Assembly (NCBI GenBank): GCA_900548455.1
Contig: URKQ01000006.1
Span: 62,001 to 126,000 of the forward strand
Length of the DNA stretch: 64,000 nt
DNA from: an uncultured Clostridium sp.
GTDB taxonomy: Bacteria; Bacillota; Clostridia; Clostridiales; Clostridiaceae
Direction of reading: 5' to 3'
Below are positions 22,931-32,968 of this stretch, piece by piece. The notes under the pieces were generated by a model. That model did not search any database, was not told the DNA's origin, and saw only the letters and a program-made list of their open reading frames with translations. Both the position numbers and the translations under genes were made by a program. How positions within the stretch are numbered: position 1 is the first letter of the stretch; every line of letters begins with the position of its first letter.

Positions 22931-25048
22931 TTATACATTCTTAACAACAATTAATTTATGAAGTGCTCTTGTACACATAACATACATCATATTTTTGTTG
23001 TTATTATTTGACTCATCATCAACTACTATAGCTCCATCAAATTCTAATCCTTTAGCATAGTAAGATGGTATAACCAATGTTCCTTCTCCTATATGAATAT
23101 TATCTCTATCCATCAATTTAACTACTATTTGATCTTTTAGCAACTCATAAATTTTCTTAGCCTCATCAAGATTCTTAACTATTATAGCAATATTTTCTAA
23201 TCCTGATTTTTTCATATCATTTGTAGCTACTATTATATTACTTACAGTTTCTTCTGGAGAACACATTTTTTCTTCAACGGGTGCTCCCTCTCGAACCATA
23301 GGAACAATAGATGTATCATTGATATATTTATTACTATATTGCATAATTTCTGCAGTGGATCTATAACTTTTATTTAATTTAAAAGATTCAACATCTTCCT
23401 CATTAAATACTTCCTTTAATGTAGCTAAAGGGGATGCTCCCTTATTAGGAATAATCTGTTGATTACTATCTCCTACTATAGTCATAGATTTAATATTTGT
23501 AAGTTCCTTTAAAACTTCAAATTGAAGTTTATAATAATCTTGAGCTTCATCTATAACTAAATGTTTAATTTCTCTAGCTAATTTTAATCCTTGCAGTTTA
23601 ATCTTTAGATATAAAATACCAACTAAATCTTCTTCTGTATATTCATGCTCCTTAATAAAATCAAAATAAAGTTCTTCAATGTTTTTTTCATCCAAATATT
23701 GAAGTTCCTTTTTAGCCTTAATTACTTCTTTTATTAATTCTCTAACTCTAATTCTTCTTTTAAATTCAATGTTATTTTCTTGTAAAATAAGTTCCTCTTT
23801 AGTAAGACTAGCTTTTTCTTTCGCTACGTCCTCTTGTATCTGCCTAAAAATACAATCTCGAGCATCTTTTAGTTTTAAAAATAAAATTCTCTTTATCTTT
23901 TTACTTCTTCTAAACAAAGGTAATGCCTTGAAATCAACTTCAAACATTTTATCTATTTCATCTTTAGATAAAATTTCACTGCCCATAAACATAAAATTTC
24001 TACCCTTGTATGCGTTTATCTCCAAGTCATTTATTACATTATCTAAATCTTGTTTAAATAAGTCAGACCTCTTATATGCAATCTTTTCTTCAAATTCCTT
24101 ATCACCACTGAGTATTCTTTCCATAACAACCTTGATATCCATTGCATCATCAACATCAACAAGTTCTAATGCTAGATCTAAAAAAGTAGTTTGAAATACC
24201 CCTGTCTCTCCTAGTGTAGGTAATACATTAGATATATAGTCTATAAAAATCCTATTAGGTCCTAGAATTAAAACTTTATTTTCTAATAACTTCCTGTAAT
24301 TATAAATTAAATATGCTACTCTATGAAGTGCTATAGTTGTTTTCCCACTACCTGCTACTCCGTCTACTACGATAATTTTATTTTTATCTTCCCTAATAAT
24401 TTCATCTTGTTCTTTTTGAATAGTCATAACTATATCTTTAAGCTTATCTGATGAGTTTTTACTAAGAACCATTTGAAGAATTTCATCCTTAATGTCTATA
24501 GCCGAATTAAACACACCTTGTAGTTTTTCTTTTTTTATTATATATTGAAGTCTATTTAATATAGACACTTCAATTTCTCCATCGGGAGCATTATATTTTC
24601 CCTGTTCTCCTATACCATTATAAAATATGGCCGAGATAGGTGCTCTCCAGTCTACAATTAAAGGTTCAAAGCTATCCTCTAGCGTTACTCCAAATCTTCC
24701 TATATATATATCTTCAATTCCGTAATCATCTTCTCTAAATGTAACTTTACCAAAATAAGGAGAGCTCTTTAATATTGTTAATTCTTTTAGTTTTTTATCG
24801 GTACTTTTAAAACTTTCTTCTTTAATATAGCTTTCGTGATCAAAGTATTCTATTATCTTATCTTCATCATCTTTATACTCCTCTAAAATATTCTTTCTAT
24901 ATTCTAGAATCATTTCTGTAATCTGTTTACGCTTGTCTATACATTTTAAGATTTCATCATTGATAATATTAATAGTATCTTTCAATCTTTCTTCTTCTAA
25001 GGCAAATTGTAATTGCTTTTCAAGTTCATTTTGAAGTTCTTTTCCCAT
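22931..25048 (-). CDS. helD: RNA polymerase recycling ATPase HelD (UvrD-like)
   Basis: This 705-residue superfamily 1 motor has Walker A at VDGVAGSGKTTIALHR near residue 232. LVIDEAQDYYKLQFEVL is the Walker B region, VGDSNQQI is motif III and LNKSYRSTAEIM is motif IV. The N-terminal roughly 100 residues are a long coiled coil (ELEKQLQFALEEERLKDTI), the arm that HelD inserts into RNA polymerase. The family dislodges stalled polymerase from DNA in Firmicutes. The start follows AAAGGGAG. It appears to be a single-gene transcript. Confidence 0.92.
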   Translation of the reverse strand: MGKELQNELEKQLQFALEEERLKDTINIINDEILKCIDKRKQITEMILEYRKNILEEYKDDEDKIIEYFDHESYIKEESFKSTDKKLKELTILKSSPYFGKVTFREDDYGIEDIYIGRFGVTLEDSFEPLIVDWRAPISAIFYNGIGEQGKYNAPDGEIEVSILNRLQYIIKKEKLQGVFNSAIDIKDEILQMVLSKNSSDKLKDIVMTIQKEQDEIIREDKNKIIVVDGVAGSGKTTIALHRVAYLIYNYRKLLENKVLILGPNRIFIDYISNVLPTLGETGVFQTTFLDLALELVDVDDAMDIKVVMERILSGDKEFEEKIAYKRSDLFKQDLDNVINDLEINAYKGRNFMFMGSEILSKDEIDKMFEVDFKALPLFRRSKKIKRILFLKLKDARDCIFRQIQEDVAKEKASLTKEELILQENNIEFKRRIRVRELIKEVIKAKKELQYLDEKNIEELYFDFIKEHEYTEEDLVGILYLKIKLQGLKLAREIKHLVIDEAQDYYKLQFEVLKELTNIKSMTIVGDSNQQIIPNKGASPLATLKEVFNEEDVESFKLNKSYRSTAEIMQYSNKYINDTSIVPMVREGAPVEEKMCSPEETVSNIIVATNDMKKSGLENIAIIVKNLDEAKKIYELLKDQIVVKLMDRDNIHIGEGTLVIPSYYAKGLEFDGAIVVDDESNNNNKNMMYVMCTRALHKLIVVKNV

Positions 25049-25111
25049 AGAATCACTCCCTTTTTGGATATTTGTTCCAAACCATATGTGTTACAGTTAT
25101 TAAGTTTTATT

Positions 25112-26206
25112 TTACTTATATATTTCTTCCCAGCCTCTTATATCTTCTATGCCTAGTCCAGGCTTCTCAGATAATATTATTTTATTACCTTCTACAACTG
25201 CTCCACCAATGATTGGATCTTCAGCAAAATATAACATGGTATCTAAATCTGCAATAATCATATTTCCTCTTGAAGCTGCAAAGCTTGCTGCCGCAGTAAT
25301 TCCAATCTTGCTTTCAAGCATACACCCAACCATGCATCTAATTCCCATGGTGTCAGCCATATTATATATTTTCGTAGCGTTTTGTATTCCACCACATTTC
25401 ATAAGTTTTATATTAATTAAGTCACACGCTCTATTTTGAATAACTTTAAATGCTTCAGGTGAACCAAACACTGATTCATCTGCCAAAATCATAGTGTCTA
25501 CATTGTCTTTAATAAATTTAAGACCTTGTATATCCCATGCTTTAACTGGCTGTTCCACAAATTCAATATCTAAATCTAATTCTTCAATTTTCCTTATTAT
25601 TCTTATAGCTTCTTTAGGTGTCCATCCTTGATTTCCATCAACTCTCACCTTTATTCCTTTGCGAATAGCTCTTCTTATTACCTTTACTTTTTCAAAATCT
25701 GATTCTATACCATTACCAAGTTTGATTTTAATGTTAGTATATCCACCTCTAGTAGCTTCATAGGCTGCATTTACCATGTTTTCTAATTTTTCATCATCTT
25801 GTATAGTTATATCAGTCAAAACAGTTGAATCAAATCCACCTAAAAGTTTATATAGTGGAGTATTTAAACTCTTTCCCCATAAGTCATAGATAGCAACTTC
25901 AACGGCAGCCTTTGCACTATTATTACCTTTAATAGATTCCTCTATAACTTTAAAAATACATTGAAGGGAACTTAAATCCATACCTTTTATAGCTTCTGAT
26001 ATATGACTTACAGCCCCAACTATAGAACTTTCAGTTTCACCAGTTACCTTTGGAGCCGGTGCTGCACTACCAATACCCATTAATCCTGTATCCGTATAGA
26101 TTTTAACTACTACTTCATTTGAATAATTGTATATTCCATGTTTAGTCCTAAAGGGCTTTTTTAGTGGAACCGTAATCCTGCCGATTTTAATATCCTCAAT
26201 AATCAT
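25112..26206 (-). CDS. Dipeptide (L-Ala-D/L-Glu) epimerase, enolase superfamily
   Basis: This encodes 364 residues. It has an enolase-superfamily capping domain and barrel with KIKLG (catalytic KxK-type lysines), VRVDGNQGW, EFVEQPVKAWD and LADESVFGSP metal ligands, and a late INIKLMKCGG lysine. These match muconate-lactonising subgroup epimerases acting on L-Ala-D-Glu-like dipeptides, used in wall peptide recycling. The exact dipeptide is inferred. It is followed downstream by helD on the same strand, while a PqqD-like gene and an oligopeptide transporter gene lie upstream, which suits peptide salvage. Confidence 0.87.
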   Translation of the reverse strand: MIIEDIKIGRITVPLKKPFRTKHGIYNYSNEVVVKIYTDTGLMGIGSAAPAPKVTGETESSIVGAVSHISEAIKGMDLSSLQCIFKVIEESIKGNNSAKAAVEVAIYDLWGKSLNTPLYKLLGGFDSTVLTDITIQDDEKLENMVNAAYEATRGGYTNIKIKLGNGIESDFEKVKVIRRAIRKGIKVRVDGNQGWTPKEAIRIIRKIEELDLDIEFVEQPVKAWDIQGLKFIKDNVDTMILADESVFGSPEAFKVIQNRACDLINIKLMKCGGIQNATKIYNMADTMGIRCMVGCMLESKIGITAAASFAASRGNMIIADLDTMLYFAEDPIIGGAVVEGNKIILSEKPGLGIEDIRGWEEIYK

Positions 26207-26330
26207 ATCACTTACCCCTGTTATCTTTATATTTTAGTGTTTATATACACTTAATTATTGAAAAATCTTATAGACAAATACTTATTATACACCAAAGTAT
26301 TAATGAGTCAAGCTATCCAATTATAGATTT

Positions 26331-26696
26331 TTATTTCATTGTCTTTATACTATTAAACTTTACCCAACCCTTCTTCGTAACATACCTCATAAATAGCACT
26401 AATCTTTCAATAGATACCTCTTCAGTATCATAAGTTTTTTGAGACATTAATAACGCAATTTCATATATATTTCTCTCACCATCAATTAACAACCATGCAC
26501 TTGAGCAATTTTCATCCAATTCTATATCACTAATATTACTTTTTTTAGTAAGCCACCTTGCAAACTTCTCACTTAATTTATTATGAGAAAAATATAAAGT
26601 AACTCTATTATTTTCTACATTATAATTTTCATGAACTATCTTCGGTACATATAAAAGAAAATTTTTTTCTTCTTTATCTCTTGAATCTTTTTTCAT
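26331..26696 (-). CDS. PqqD-like small protein
   Basis: This encodes 121 residues. The C-terminal 75 residues fit the PqqD winged-helix fold: an ELDENCSSAWLLIDGERNIYEI motif, where PqqD proteins have a conserved 'vW..iDG..t..ei', then SIERLVLFMRYVTKKGWVKF. PqqD proteins usually deliver precursor peptides to radical-SAM enzymes, but no radical-SAM gene or precursor is seen nearby. A good GGGAG site precedes the ATG. The role here is unknown. Confidence 0.72.
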   Translation of the reverse strand: MKKDSRDKEEKNFLLYVPKIVHENYNVENNRVTLYFSHNKLSEKFARWLTKKSNISDIELDENCSSAWLLIDGERNIYEIALLMSQKTYDTEEVSIERLVLFMRYVTKKGWVKFNSIKTMK

Positions 26697-26715
26697 TTTT
26701 ATTCTCCCATATATT

Positions 26716-26741
26716 AGTTAAGAGCCTTAAGGCTCTTAACT
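26716..26741. terminator. Terminator between the OPT transporter gene and the PqqD-like gene
   Basis: Perfect 11-bp arms AGTTAAGAGCC and GGCTCTTAACT enclose a TTAA loop. It lies directly after the transporter stop codon on the minus strand. Confidence 0.75.
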
Positions 26742-26745
26742 AAGT

Positions 26746-28668
26746 TTATTTACTTTTATCTTTACCACAAGCTATGTAATATATAACAATACCTAGTATA
26801 ATAAATACAGCCGTTGAAAATACTGAATTTTGAGTAAACCCTGCAAAATTCATACCGAAAGCAACATCTATACCCAATGTAGCTAGTCCAGCAACAACTA
26901 TACCCATTAAAGCATCTCCAGCTACTAAGCCTGAAGAAATAAGTATTCCTCTTTCAACCTTTTCTTTTTTAAGAGAATCATCACCTTTAAATTTCTTTTC
27001 TACTAGTGTTCTAATTATTCCTCCAAATAAAATTCCTGAACTTAAATGTATTGGAAGATATAATCCAAGAGCTACTGGCAACACCGGTAATCCTGAAACT
27101 TCAGCAAAAATAGAAATCGAAACTCCAACAAAGACAAGTACCCATGGAAGTTCTCCTGTCATAACCCCTTCTATAACCATTGACATAAGTGTTGCCTGTG
27201 GTGCAGGAACTGCTTCTGACCCTATTCCATATGTATTATGAAGCATAAGTAGCACATATCCTGATACTATCGCTCCAAATATAAGTCCTATGTACATACC
27301 AATTTGTACTTTCTTCGGTGAACCACCTATTATAAATGTAGTTTTCAAACTTTGAGCAGTACCACCAGCTACTGCTATAGCTACGCATATAACACCTGCT
27401 ATAGCTACTGCAAGAACCATGCCATCTTGTCCAACATTTCCTGTAACCTTTAAAACTGCTGTAACAAACAATAAAGTTGCAATAGTCATACCAGATACTG
27501 GATTGTTAGATGCCCCAATTATACCCACCATTCTAGCAGATACAACTGAAAAGAAGAATGAAAATATTATTATCATTAACGATCCAATAAATCCAGCTTT
27601 TACTTGAGGTAATATCCAAGAAAGAACAAACACTAATATTGCTGCACCAATAACCCAAACAATTGGAGGCTCTTCATTTATTCTGTTTACCTCTCCATCA
27701 TTCTTTTTACCAACACCAGCCATAGCTGCTTTAAAAGACTTAATGATTGTTGGTGCAGATTTACCTAAGGAAATAAATCCTCCTGCAGCAACAGCTCCCG
27801 CACCTATGTATCTAATATACTTACTCCAAATATCAGCAGCCCCCATCTCTGATATTAAAACAGTGGATGGAAATAATGGCTGCGTTAAACCTGACCCAAT
27901 ATATTTTATTAAAGGTATAAGACCAAACCAGGCTACAACAGCTCCTCCAAACATATAAGCAGCAGCCTCAGTACCAACTATAAATCCAACTCCTAATAAT
28001 GAAGCAAGGGTGTCTATACCAAACACAGCTCCTTGATAAGGCTTAATTACCCATTCTGGTCTTTCACTCCAAAGAGCAAATCCCCCAGAAGATAATTTAT
28101 ATCCTCCTCCAATTAGAAGCCCCATTAAAACCATTTTAAATCCGCTTCCACCTTCACTACCACTTACTAAAACTTCTGCGGCAGCCATAGATTCTGGATA
28201 TACTAACTTACCATGTTCTTCAACAATTAAAAATTTTCTTAATGGTGTAACAAAGAAAATTCCAACAAGTCCACCTAGTAAAGTTACTATTACTATAGTA
28301 GATATTTTTAAGTCTAATCCCCATAATATAATAGCTGGAAGAATATATATTATCCCCCCTGCAATGGATTCTCCTACAGCTGCAATTGATGCAACCATAT
28401 TTGCCTCCAATATATTATTTCTTTTAAATAGTCCTTTGAAAATTCCTGTTGCAAGAATAGCTCCAGGTATTCCTGCTGCAATAGTAAGTCCAACTTTTAA
28501 TCCTAAATATGTATTTGCAGCTGCAAAAATCATTGCAAATACAGCTCCCATAATAATTGAATAAATACTTAATTCAGGCATAGCTACCTGTGTTGGTACA
28601 AAAGGAATATATTTTTCTCCTGAAATACCACCATAAGCATCATGGGATAACTTCTTACTGTTCTCCAT
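26746..28668 (-). CDS. OPT-family oligopeptide transporter
   Basis: This 640-residue polytopic membrane protein has about 15 hydrophobic segments. Family stretches include SIIMGAVFAMIFAAANTYLG, ANMVASIAAVGESIAGG and GFIVGTEAAAYMFGG, the expected OPT layout. It should import small peptides, or possibly metal chelates, by proton symport. AGGAGG precedes the ATG. Its position next to a dipeptide epimerase gene suggests peptide use, but no shared operon is certain because a terminator lies directly after it. Confidence 0.93.
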   Translation of the reverse strand: MENSKKLSHDAYGGISGEKYIPFVPTQVAMPELSIYSIIMGAVFAMIFAAANTYLGLKVGLTIAAGIPGAILATGIFKGLFKRNNILEANMVASIAAVGESIAGGIIYILPAIILWGLDLKISTIVIVTLLGGLVGIFFVTPLRKFLIVEEHGKLVYPESMAAAEVLVSGSEGGSGFKMVLMGLLIGGGYKLSSGGFALWSERPEWVIKPYQGAVFGIDTLASLLGVGFIVGTEAAAYMFGGAVVAWFGLIPLIKYIGSGLTQPLFPSTVLISEMGAADIWSKYIRYIGAGAVAAGGFISLGKSAPTIIKSFKAAMAGVGKKNDGEVNRINEEPPIVWVIGAAILVFVLSWILPQVKAGFIGSLMIIIFSFFFSVVSARMVGIIGASNNPVSGMTIATLLFVTAVLKVTGNVGQDGMVLAVAIAGVICVAIAVAGGTAQSLKTTFIIGGSPKKVQIGMYIGLIFGAIVSGYVLLMLHNTYGIGSEAVPAPQATLMSMVIEGVMTGELPWVLVFVGVSISIFAEVSGLPVLPVALGLYLPIHLSSGILFGGIIRTLVEKKFKGDDSLKKEKVERGILISSGLVAGDALMGIVVAGLATLGIDVAFGMNFAGFTQNSVFSTAVFIILGIVIYYIACGKDKSK

Positions 28669-28805
28669 TCTAATTTCCTCCTATGTAAAAATAAATCAAG
28701 ATTAATATATCATATTTCTAAAAACTTGAGTTGATTTTATTTATTTTCATTATTTTCAATTTATTTTAAATATCTCTTGTTAAATTTTACTTTTTTTACA
28801 AAAAT

Positions 28806-28844
28806 AAAGTATCCTTAAAAACATTAATTTTTTAAGGATACTTT
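28806..28844 (-). terminator. Terminator of the signal peptidase gene
   Basis: A long stem AAAGTATCCTTAAAAA paired with its complement has T-rich flanks, just downstream of the lepB stop codon. Confidence 0.83.
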
Positions 28845-28859
28845 TAATTAATTATTTAC

Positions 28860-29363
28860 TTATTTTAAAACACCTATTCTATTAAAGGGGAATAATATAA
28901 ACTGTGCTTCTCCTTTAATATCATCAAATGGTATATAAGGGTTCTCCCAACTTCTAGCATCTACAGAGTTACCTCTATTATCACCAAAAAACAAATAGCA
29001 ATTATCTGGAATTTTAAAGATACCTGTTTTATCACTAAAACTACTTACATACTCTTCTTCAAGTAATTCTCCATCAATAAATACATTCCCATCTGCTTTT
29101 ACTTCTACAGTCTCTCCTGGAAGTCCTATAACTCTTTTAATTAAATCTTTATTTATTTCCTCTGAATGAAAAACTAAAATATCTCCTCTTTTAATAGAAG
29201 AAGGTCTGTATGTTCTAAGGACAAATATTTTATCTCCTGGAGTTATAGTTGGATACATAGATTTTGTTGGAACTCCAACATTAAAGAATATAAATTTATT
29301 TATTAATATTGCCAAAAGTATGGCAATTAAAATTGGTATTGCCCATTCTTTTATGAATTTCAT
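28860..29363 (-). CDS. lepB: Signal peptidase I
   Basis: This 167-residue type I signal peptidase cleaves Sec/Tat signal peptides at the outer membrane face. It has one N-terminal membrane anchor (WAIPILIAILLAILINKFIFF), the catalytic serine in PTKSMYPTI and the general-base lysine in LIKRVIGLPGE. Box D/E FFGDNRGNSVDARSW is also present. The length is typical of the short Gram-positive type. It appears monocistronic with its own terminator. Confidence 0.95.
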   Translation of the reverse strand: MKFIKEWAIPILIAILLAILINKFIFFNVGVPTKSMYPTITPGDKIFVLRTYRPSSIKRGDILVFHSEEINKDLIKRVIGLPGETVEVKADGNVFIDGELLEEEYVSSFSDKTGIFKIPDNCYLFFGDNRGNSVDARSWENPYIPFDDIKGEAQFILFPFNRIGVLK

Positions 29364-29648
29364 AAAAATTATTCCCCCTCATATACTGTTTTTACCTACC
29401 AAGTACTTACATATTATCAACACACTTTATAATATCACATAATGTAATAAATTAGAACTAATTTAAAAGGAAATATCCTTTTCATATTACAACATATATA
29501 CTATTGTAAGAAAAACATACCTAACATTTAATTTTTAAATCTACAGATACTATTAGTGTAACCTTCATAATGCATTTTATCCCATAACTAATGACTCTGA
29601 CACTCTATCTTCATAAAGCTTAATAAAAATTTAAAGGAGGTAATATTT

Positions 29649-30383
29649 TTGATTAATAGAAGTATTATTACACCTGATTCTAGTGAAGATTTATCATTTA
29701 TTAATACTAGCTATAATTTGTCCACTTCTATTGAGTTTCATAATAAAGAAACTTATTTAAATACTATAAAAAATATTACCTTTGTTCCAAGAAGTGGAAC
29801 TCACAATAATTTTATCAAAAAAGAAGAAGTTATTCTTTATGTAATTAATGGTGAACTTTCTTATAGTGACTCTCTAAGTAATAATTTATTGTTTAAAAAA
29901 GGGAACATGATTTATATTAATGGAGGAGATGGTTTATCCTACGATATCTTTAATAATGGAATTGATTATTTGGATATAATAGAGATAAGTACATGTATAA
30001 ATATGGGGCAACCTTCAATTTCTTCTTCATCCCTTAATTACATGACTCCTTTTATAGTTCCTTCTTCACTAAATAATGAGCCTGAGAACTTCTTAAAATA
30101 TAGAGTCAGTTCAAAAAAGGGACTTGCTCCAATAAAATCCTTCTGTGACATAAATATTTATTCTTTGACTTTAAAAGAAAATGAAGAAATTGATTTTGAA
30201 GTTAAAAAGGATAGAACTGCTTTTTTACTTCAAGGTTACGGTTTAAGTTTAATGAAAGCAGATATAACAAATCTAGAATTTGATTTAAAAGGATCTGACG
30301 GTCTTAAAATTTGTAGCGAATCCTTTACCCTAAGTAGTGAACTTACAAGTGATTTTATTCTAGTTGAATGTCCTTCTTTCTAG
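29649..30383 (+). CDS. Bicupin, pirin-like protein of unknown function
   Basis: This encodes 244 residues from a TTG preceded by AAAGGAGG at good spacing. Two beta-rich halves are visible. The first (VPRSGTHNNFIKKEEVILYVINGELSYSDS, then GNMIYINGGDGLSYDI) follows the pirin/cupin pattern of a hinge ligand motif and a Gly turn. The second (INIYSLTLKENEEIDFEVKK) resembles a degenerate cupin. The usual His-x-His metal pair is mostly replaced, so it may not bind metal. Function unknown; it is flanked by terminators. Confidence 0.6.
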   Translation: MINRSIITPDSSEDLSFINTSYNLSTSIEFHNKETYLNTIKNITFVPRSGTHNNFIKKEEVILYVINGELSYSDSLSNNLLFKKGNMIYINGGDGLSYDIFNNGIDYLDIIEISTCINMGQPSISSSSLNYMTPFIVPSSLNNEPENFLKYRVSSKKGLAPIKSFCDINIYSLTLKENEEIDFEVKKDRTAFLLQGYGLSLMKADITNLEFDLKGSDGLKICSESFTLSSELTSDFILVECPSF

Positions 30384-30385
30384 GC

Positions 30386-30420
30386 ACTAAAGGGTTGAAA
30401 ATATATTTCAACCCCTTAGT
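30386..30420. terminator. Bidirectional terminator
   Basis: Fifteen-bp arms with a single mismatch (ACTAAAGGGTTGAAA / TTTCAACCCCTTAGT) separate the cupin-like gene from the convergent DHHW gene. Confidence 0.82.
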
Positions 30421-30438
30421 TATATTTATTATAAAATT

Positions 30439-31542
30439 TTAGCGTTTTAACTTTATTATATTTGTATCCTTAGAAAAATTTATAAAATTATATAAAACAG
30501 CTATATTATCAAAATTATTTTTTTCTATATAGTCACTAATTTTATACATAAAGGCCCTTAAATCAATTATGTGAACTTCTTCAAAACTACTACTTAAAAA
30601 GGGCACTAAAGAATTACCAAAGGAATCTTTTATTACGAGAATTTTTTTACCATTAGTGTTTTCTTTATTTTTTATTACTGTTAGCGCATTATTACCTCTT
30701 AAAAATGCAGAATACTTATCTCTAGTATTAAAATAAGAGTAATCATATAAACTATTATATAATTCTGATTCAATAGTCATAGAGATATTGGGTACTTCAT
30801 AGAAGGTGATTACATCACTTTCTGCATTAAATAATTTTGCTCTAGAATAATATGTACCATAGAAATTATCCACTTGATTTCTCTCTCCAAATTCAAGTAA
30901 TGTTTTTGGAGTATACCCCATACTATCCATCATCTTCAAATACACTAAATAAGCTCCTTCTGTTGTCCAATGATGATCTGTCTTATAATAAATATATTTT
31001 TCCTTATTTTCTTTCATTATAGATAAAACATCTAGCTTAGTTGATTCTCTTAGGTTGTCATAAATTTTATTAATATAAATTTCTTGATTAATAAGTCCAG
31101 CTCCTATAGGTAAAAACTCTTTATATACCTCATAGGAATTTGGAACCATAATAGTTATTACCTTATTTTTATATTTTGATTGAAATTGATTTAAAGCTTC
31201 AATATTATCATTTAATCTATCCTCATCCAAAGTGTTATATTTTTCAAACAAATAACCATTTTCTCCATAAATTATTCCGTTATTTTCAACCTTACCTAAT
31301 AGATATTCACTTCGGGATTTTAAATCTATCCAACTGTCTCTAGCTAAAAATTGATCATTTATATATTTTTCATACTCACTAGAAAAATCACCTGAGATAA
31401 AATCTTTTATATTAAAAGAAACATGTTGTTTTAAATTTCTATTTTCTAATTCAGAAAACTTCCTATCAGGCTTTATTATATCTACTATAAAAATTAAAAA
31501 TATTATAAAAATAAAAATATACGTTAAAGGATATTTTTTCAT
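30439..31542 (-). CDS. DHHW-family protein (AlgJ/AlgX-like acyl-transfer partner)
   Basis: This 367-residue protein has an N-terminal membrane anchor (YIFIFIIFLIFIVDII) and an external SGNH-hydrolase-like domain. TDHHWTTEGA at about residues 188-197 supplies the Asp-His pair and VIKDSFGNSLVPFL near residue 305 the serine block. Such proteins work with MBOAT transferases to move acyl (usually acetyl) groups to exported polysaccharides. The gene directly follows the MBOAT gene with an 8-nt gap, so they form one operon. The acceptor polymer is unknown. Confidence 0.88.
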   Translation of the reverse strand: MKKYPLTYIFIFIIFLIFIVDIIKPDRKFSELENRNLKQHVSFNIKDFISGDFSSEYEKYINDQFLARDSWIDLKSRSEYLLGKVENNGIIYGENGYLFEKYNTLDEDRLNDNIEALNQFQSKYKNKVITIMVPNSYEVYKEFLPIGAGLINQEIYINKIYDNLRESTKLDVLSIMKENKEKYIYYKTDHHWTTEGAYLVYLKMMDSMGYTPKTLLEFGERNQVDNFYGTYYSRAKLFNAESDVITFYEVPNISMTIESELYNSLYDYSYFNTRDKYSAFLRGNNALTVIKNKENTNGKKILVIKDSFGNSLVPFLSSSFEEVHIIDLRAFMYKISDYIEKNNFDNIAVLYNFINFSKDTNIIKLKR

Positions 31543-31550
31543 ATCTCCTC

Positions 31551-32927
31551 CTAAAATCTAAAGTATAAAAATGGATTATATGTAGCATCTACTAAGTAAG
31601 CAATACTTATAATAAACAGAAATAGAATTACAACCACTTTACAGTACTTATTTTTGCTTAATTTTTTATATATACACTCAATTAATGGAGTTGAACACAT
31701 TAATGAAAGAAGAAATATAATGCCATAATTTCTCAAATAGTAAAGCACATCAACACCTCCACTAAAAGAAAACAGTTTAACTATAAAAATTTTCAACTGT
31801 TCAAAATCTACTATGGCAAATAAAGTCCACCCTAATAACAATAATAAAACTACATATAGATGAGAAAATACCTTATACTTATTCAATACTTTTATAAATC
31901 CAGCTTTTTCAATAGAAATAAATATAAAAAAGAACAACCCCCATAAAATAAAATTATAACTTGCTCCATGCCAAAATCCAGTTAAAACCCATACAATAAA
32001 TAAGTTAAAAACATTTCTCCAAACATTTACTCTGTTTCCACCCATAGGTATATACACATATTCTTTAAACCAAGACCCTAAAGTAATATGCCATCTTCTC
32101 CAAAATTCTGTAATACTTCTGGAAATATAAGGATAGTTAAAATTTTGCGGAAATGTAAATCCTAATATTTTTCCTAATCCTATAGCCATCAAGGAATACC
32201 CACTAAAATCAAAATATATCTGAAGTGCAAAAGCTAAAATACCAAGCCAAGCTAAAGGAGTTGAAATATTAGAAAATCCCATAGTCTCTATTTCAGTCCA
32301 AAGCATTCCGATATTATTTGCTATAAGCACTTTTTTAGAAAGTCCTATAATAAAAGTTTCTATTCCTACTTCAATTTGGTTTAAATCTATTTTTCTACTT
32401 TTTAATTCTTTACTTATGTCAGAATACTTTACAATTGGACCTGCAATGAGCTGTGGAAATAAACATACATAAGCTCCAAAATTAATAATATTTTTTTCTG
32501 ATTCTACCTTTCCCTTAAAAACATCTATACTATAAGACATGGTTTGAAAGGTATAGAAGCTAATTCCTAATGGTAATGATATAGCTACATGTTTTATACT
32601 AAATCCCAATAAAAGATTTATATTATCAATAAAAAAATTAAAATACTTAAAGAAAAATAAAATTCCTAAATTAAAAAATAAAGAGACGCAAAGAAAACTT
32701 AAAGCTAATTTTCTACTATCCCTATACTTCTCTATTCCTCTAGCCACAAAATAGTCTACAAAAATAGAAGCAATCATTATTAAAAAATACTTTCCCTCAC
32801 CCCAAGAATAAAAAATCAAACTTAGAATTAATAAAGTATAATTTCTAAATTTTCTAGGGGTTATAAAATAGCTAAAAATGGCTATGGGTAAAAATCTAAA
32901 TATGAATAAAATGCTACTAAAAACCAT
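31551..32927 (-). CDS. MBOAT-family O-acyltransferase (AlgI-like)
   Basis: This 458-residue membrane protein has roughly a dozen hydrophobic helices. The MBOAT active-site histidine lies in TGFWHGASYNFILWG near residue 320, and the supporting stretch SITEFWRRWHITLGSWFKEYVYIPMGGNR is diagnostic of the AlgI/DltB branch. It should carry acyl groups across the membrane for transfer to a cell-surface polymer. It is paired with the DHHW protein immediately downstream. Upstream is a DUF4358 lipoprotein gene, the usual companion in clostridia. Confidence 0.94.
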   Translation of the reverse strand: MVFSSILFIFRFLPIAIFSYFITPRKFRNYTLLILSLIFYSWGEGKYFLIMIASIFVDYFVARGIEKYRDSRKLALSFLCVSLFFNLGILFFFKYFNFFIDNINLLLGFSIKHVAISLPLGISFYTFQTMSYSIDVFKGKVESEKNIINFGAYVCLFPQLIAGPIVKYSDISKELKSRKIDLNQIEVGIETFIIGLSKKVLIANNIGMLWTEIETMGFSNISTPLAWLGILAFALQIYFDFSGYSLMAIGLGKILGFTFPQNFNYPYISRSITEFWRRWHITLGSWFKEYVYIPMGGNRVNVWRNVFNLFIVWVLTGFWHGASYNFILWGLFFFIFISIEKAGFIKVLNKYKVFSHLYVVLLLLLGWTLFAIVDFEQLKIFIVKLFSFSGGVDVLYYLRNYGIIFLLSLMCSTPLIECIYKKLSKNKYCKVVVILFLFIISIAYLVDATYNPFLYFRF

Positions 32928-32946
32928 AATTTATCCTTTCAAAAAA

Positions 32947-32968
32947 AGAGAGGAATTCCTCCCTCTCT
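32947..32968 (-). terminator. Terminator/attenuator between the DUF4358 gene and the MBOAT gene
   Basis: A 7-bp stem AGAGAGG with CCTCTCT is followed on the minus strand by TTTTTTT. It overlaps the DUF4358 stop codon and may reduce read-through into the MBOAT-DHHW pair. Confidence 0.72.

Noticed and set aside
23769..24194. Plus-strand 141-codon frame inside helD.
   Set aside because: It is antisense to conserved HelD coding sequence, with Ser/Leu/Lys-rich low-complexity translation typical of a shadow frame.
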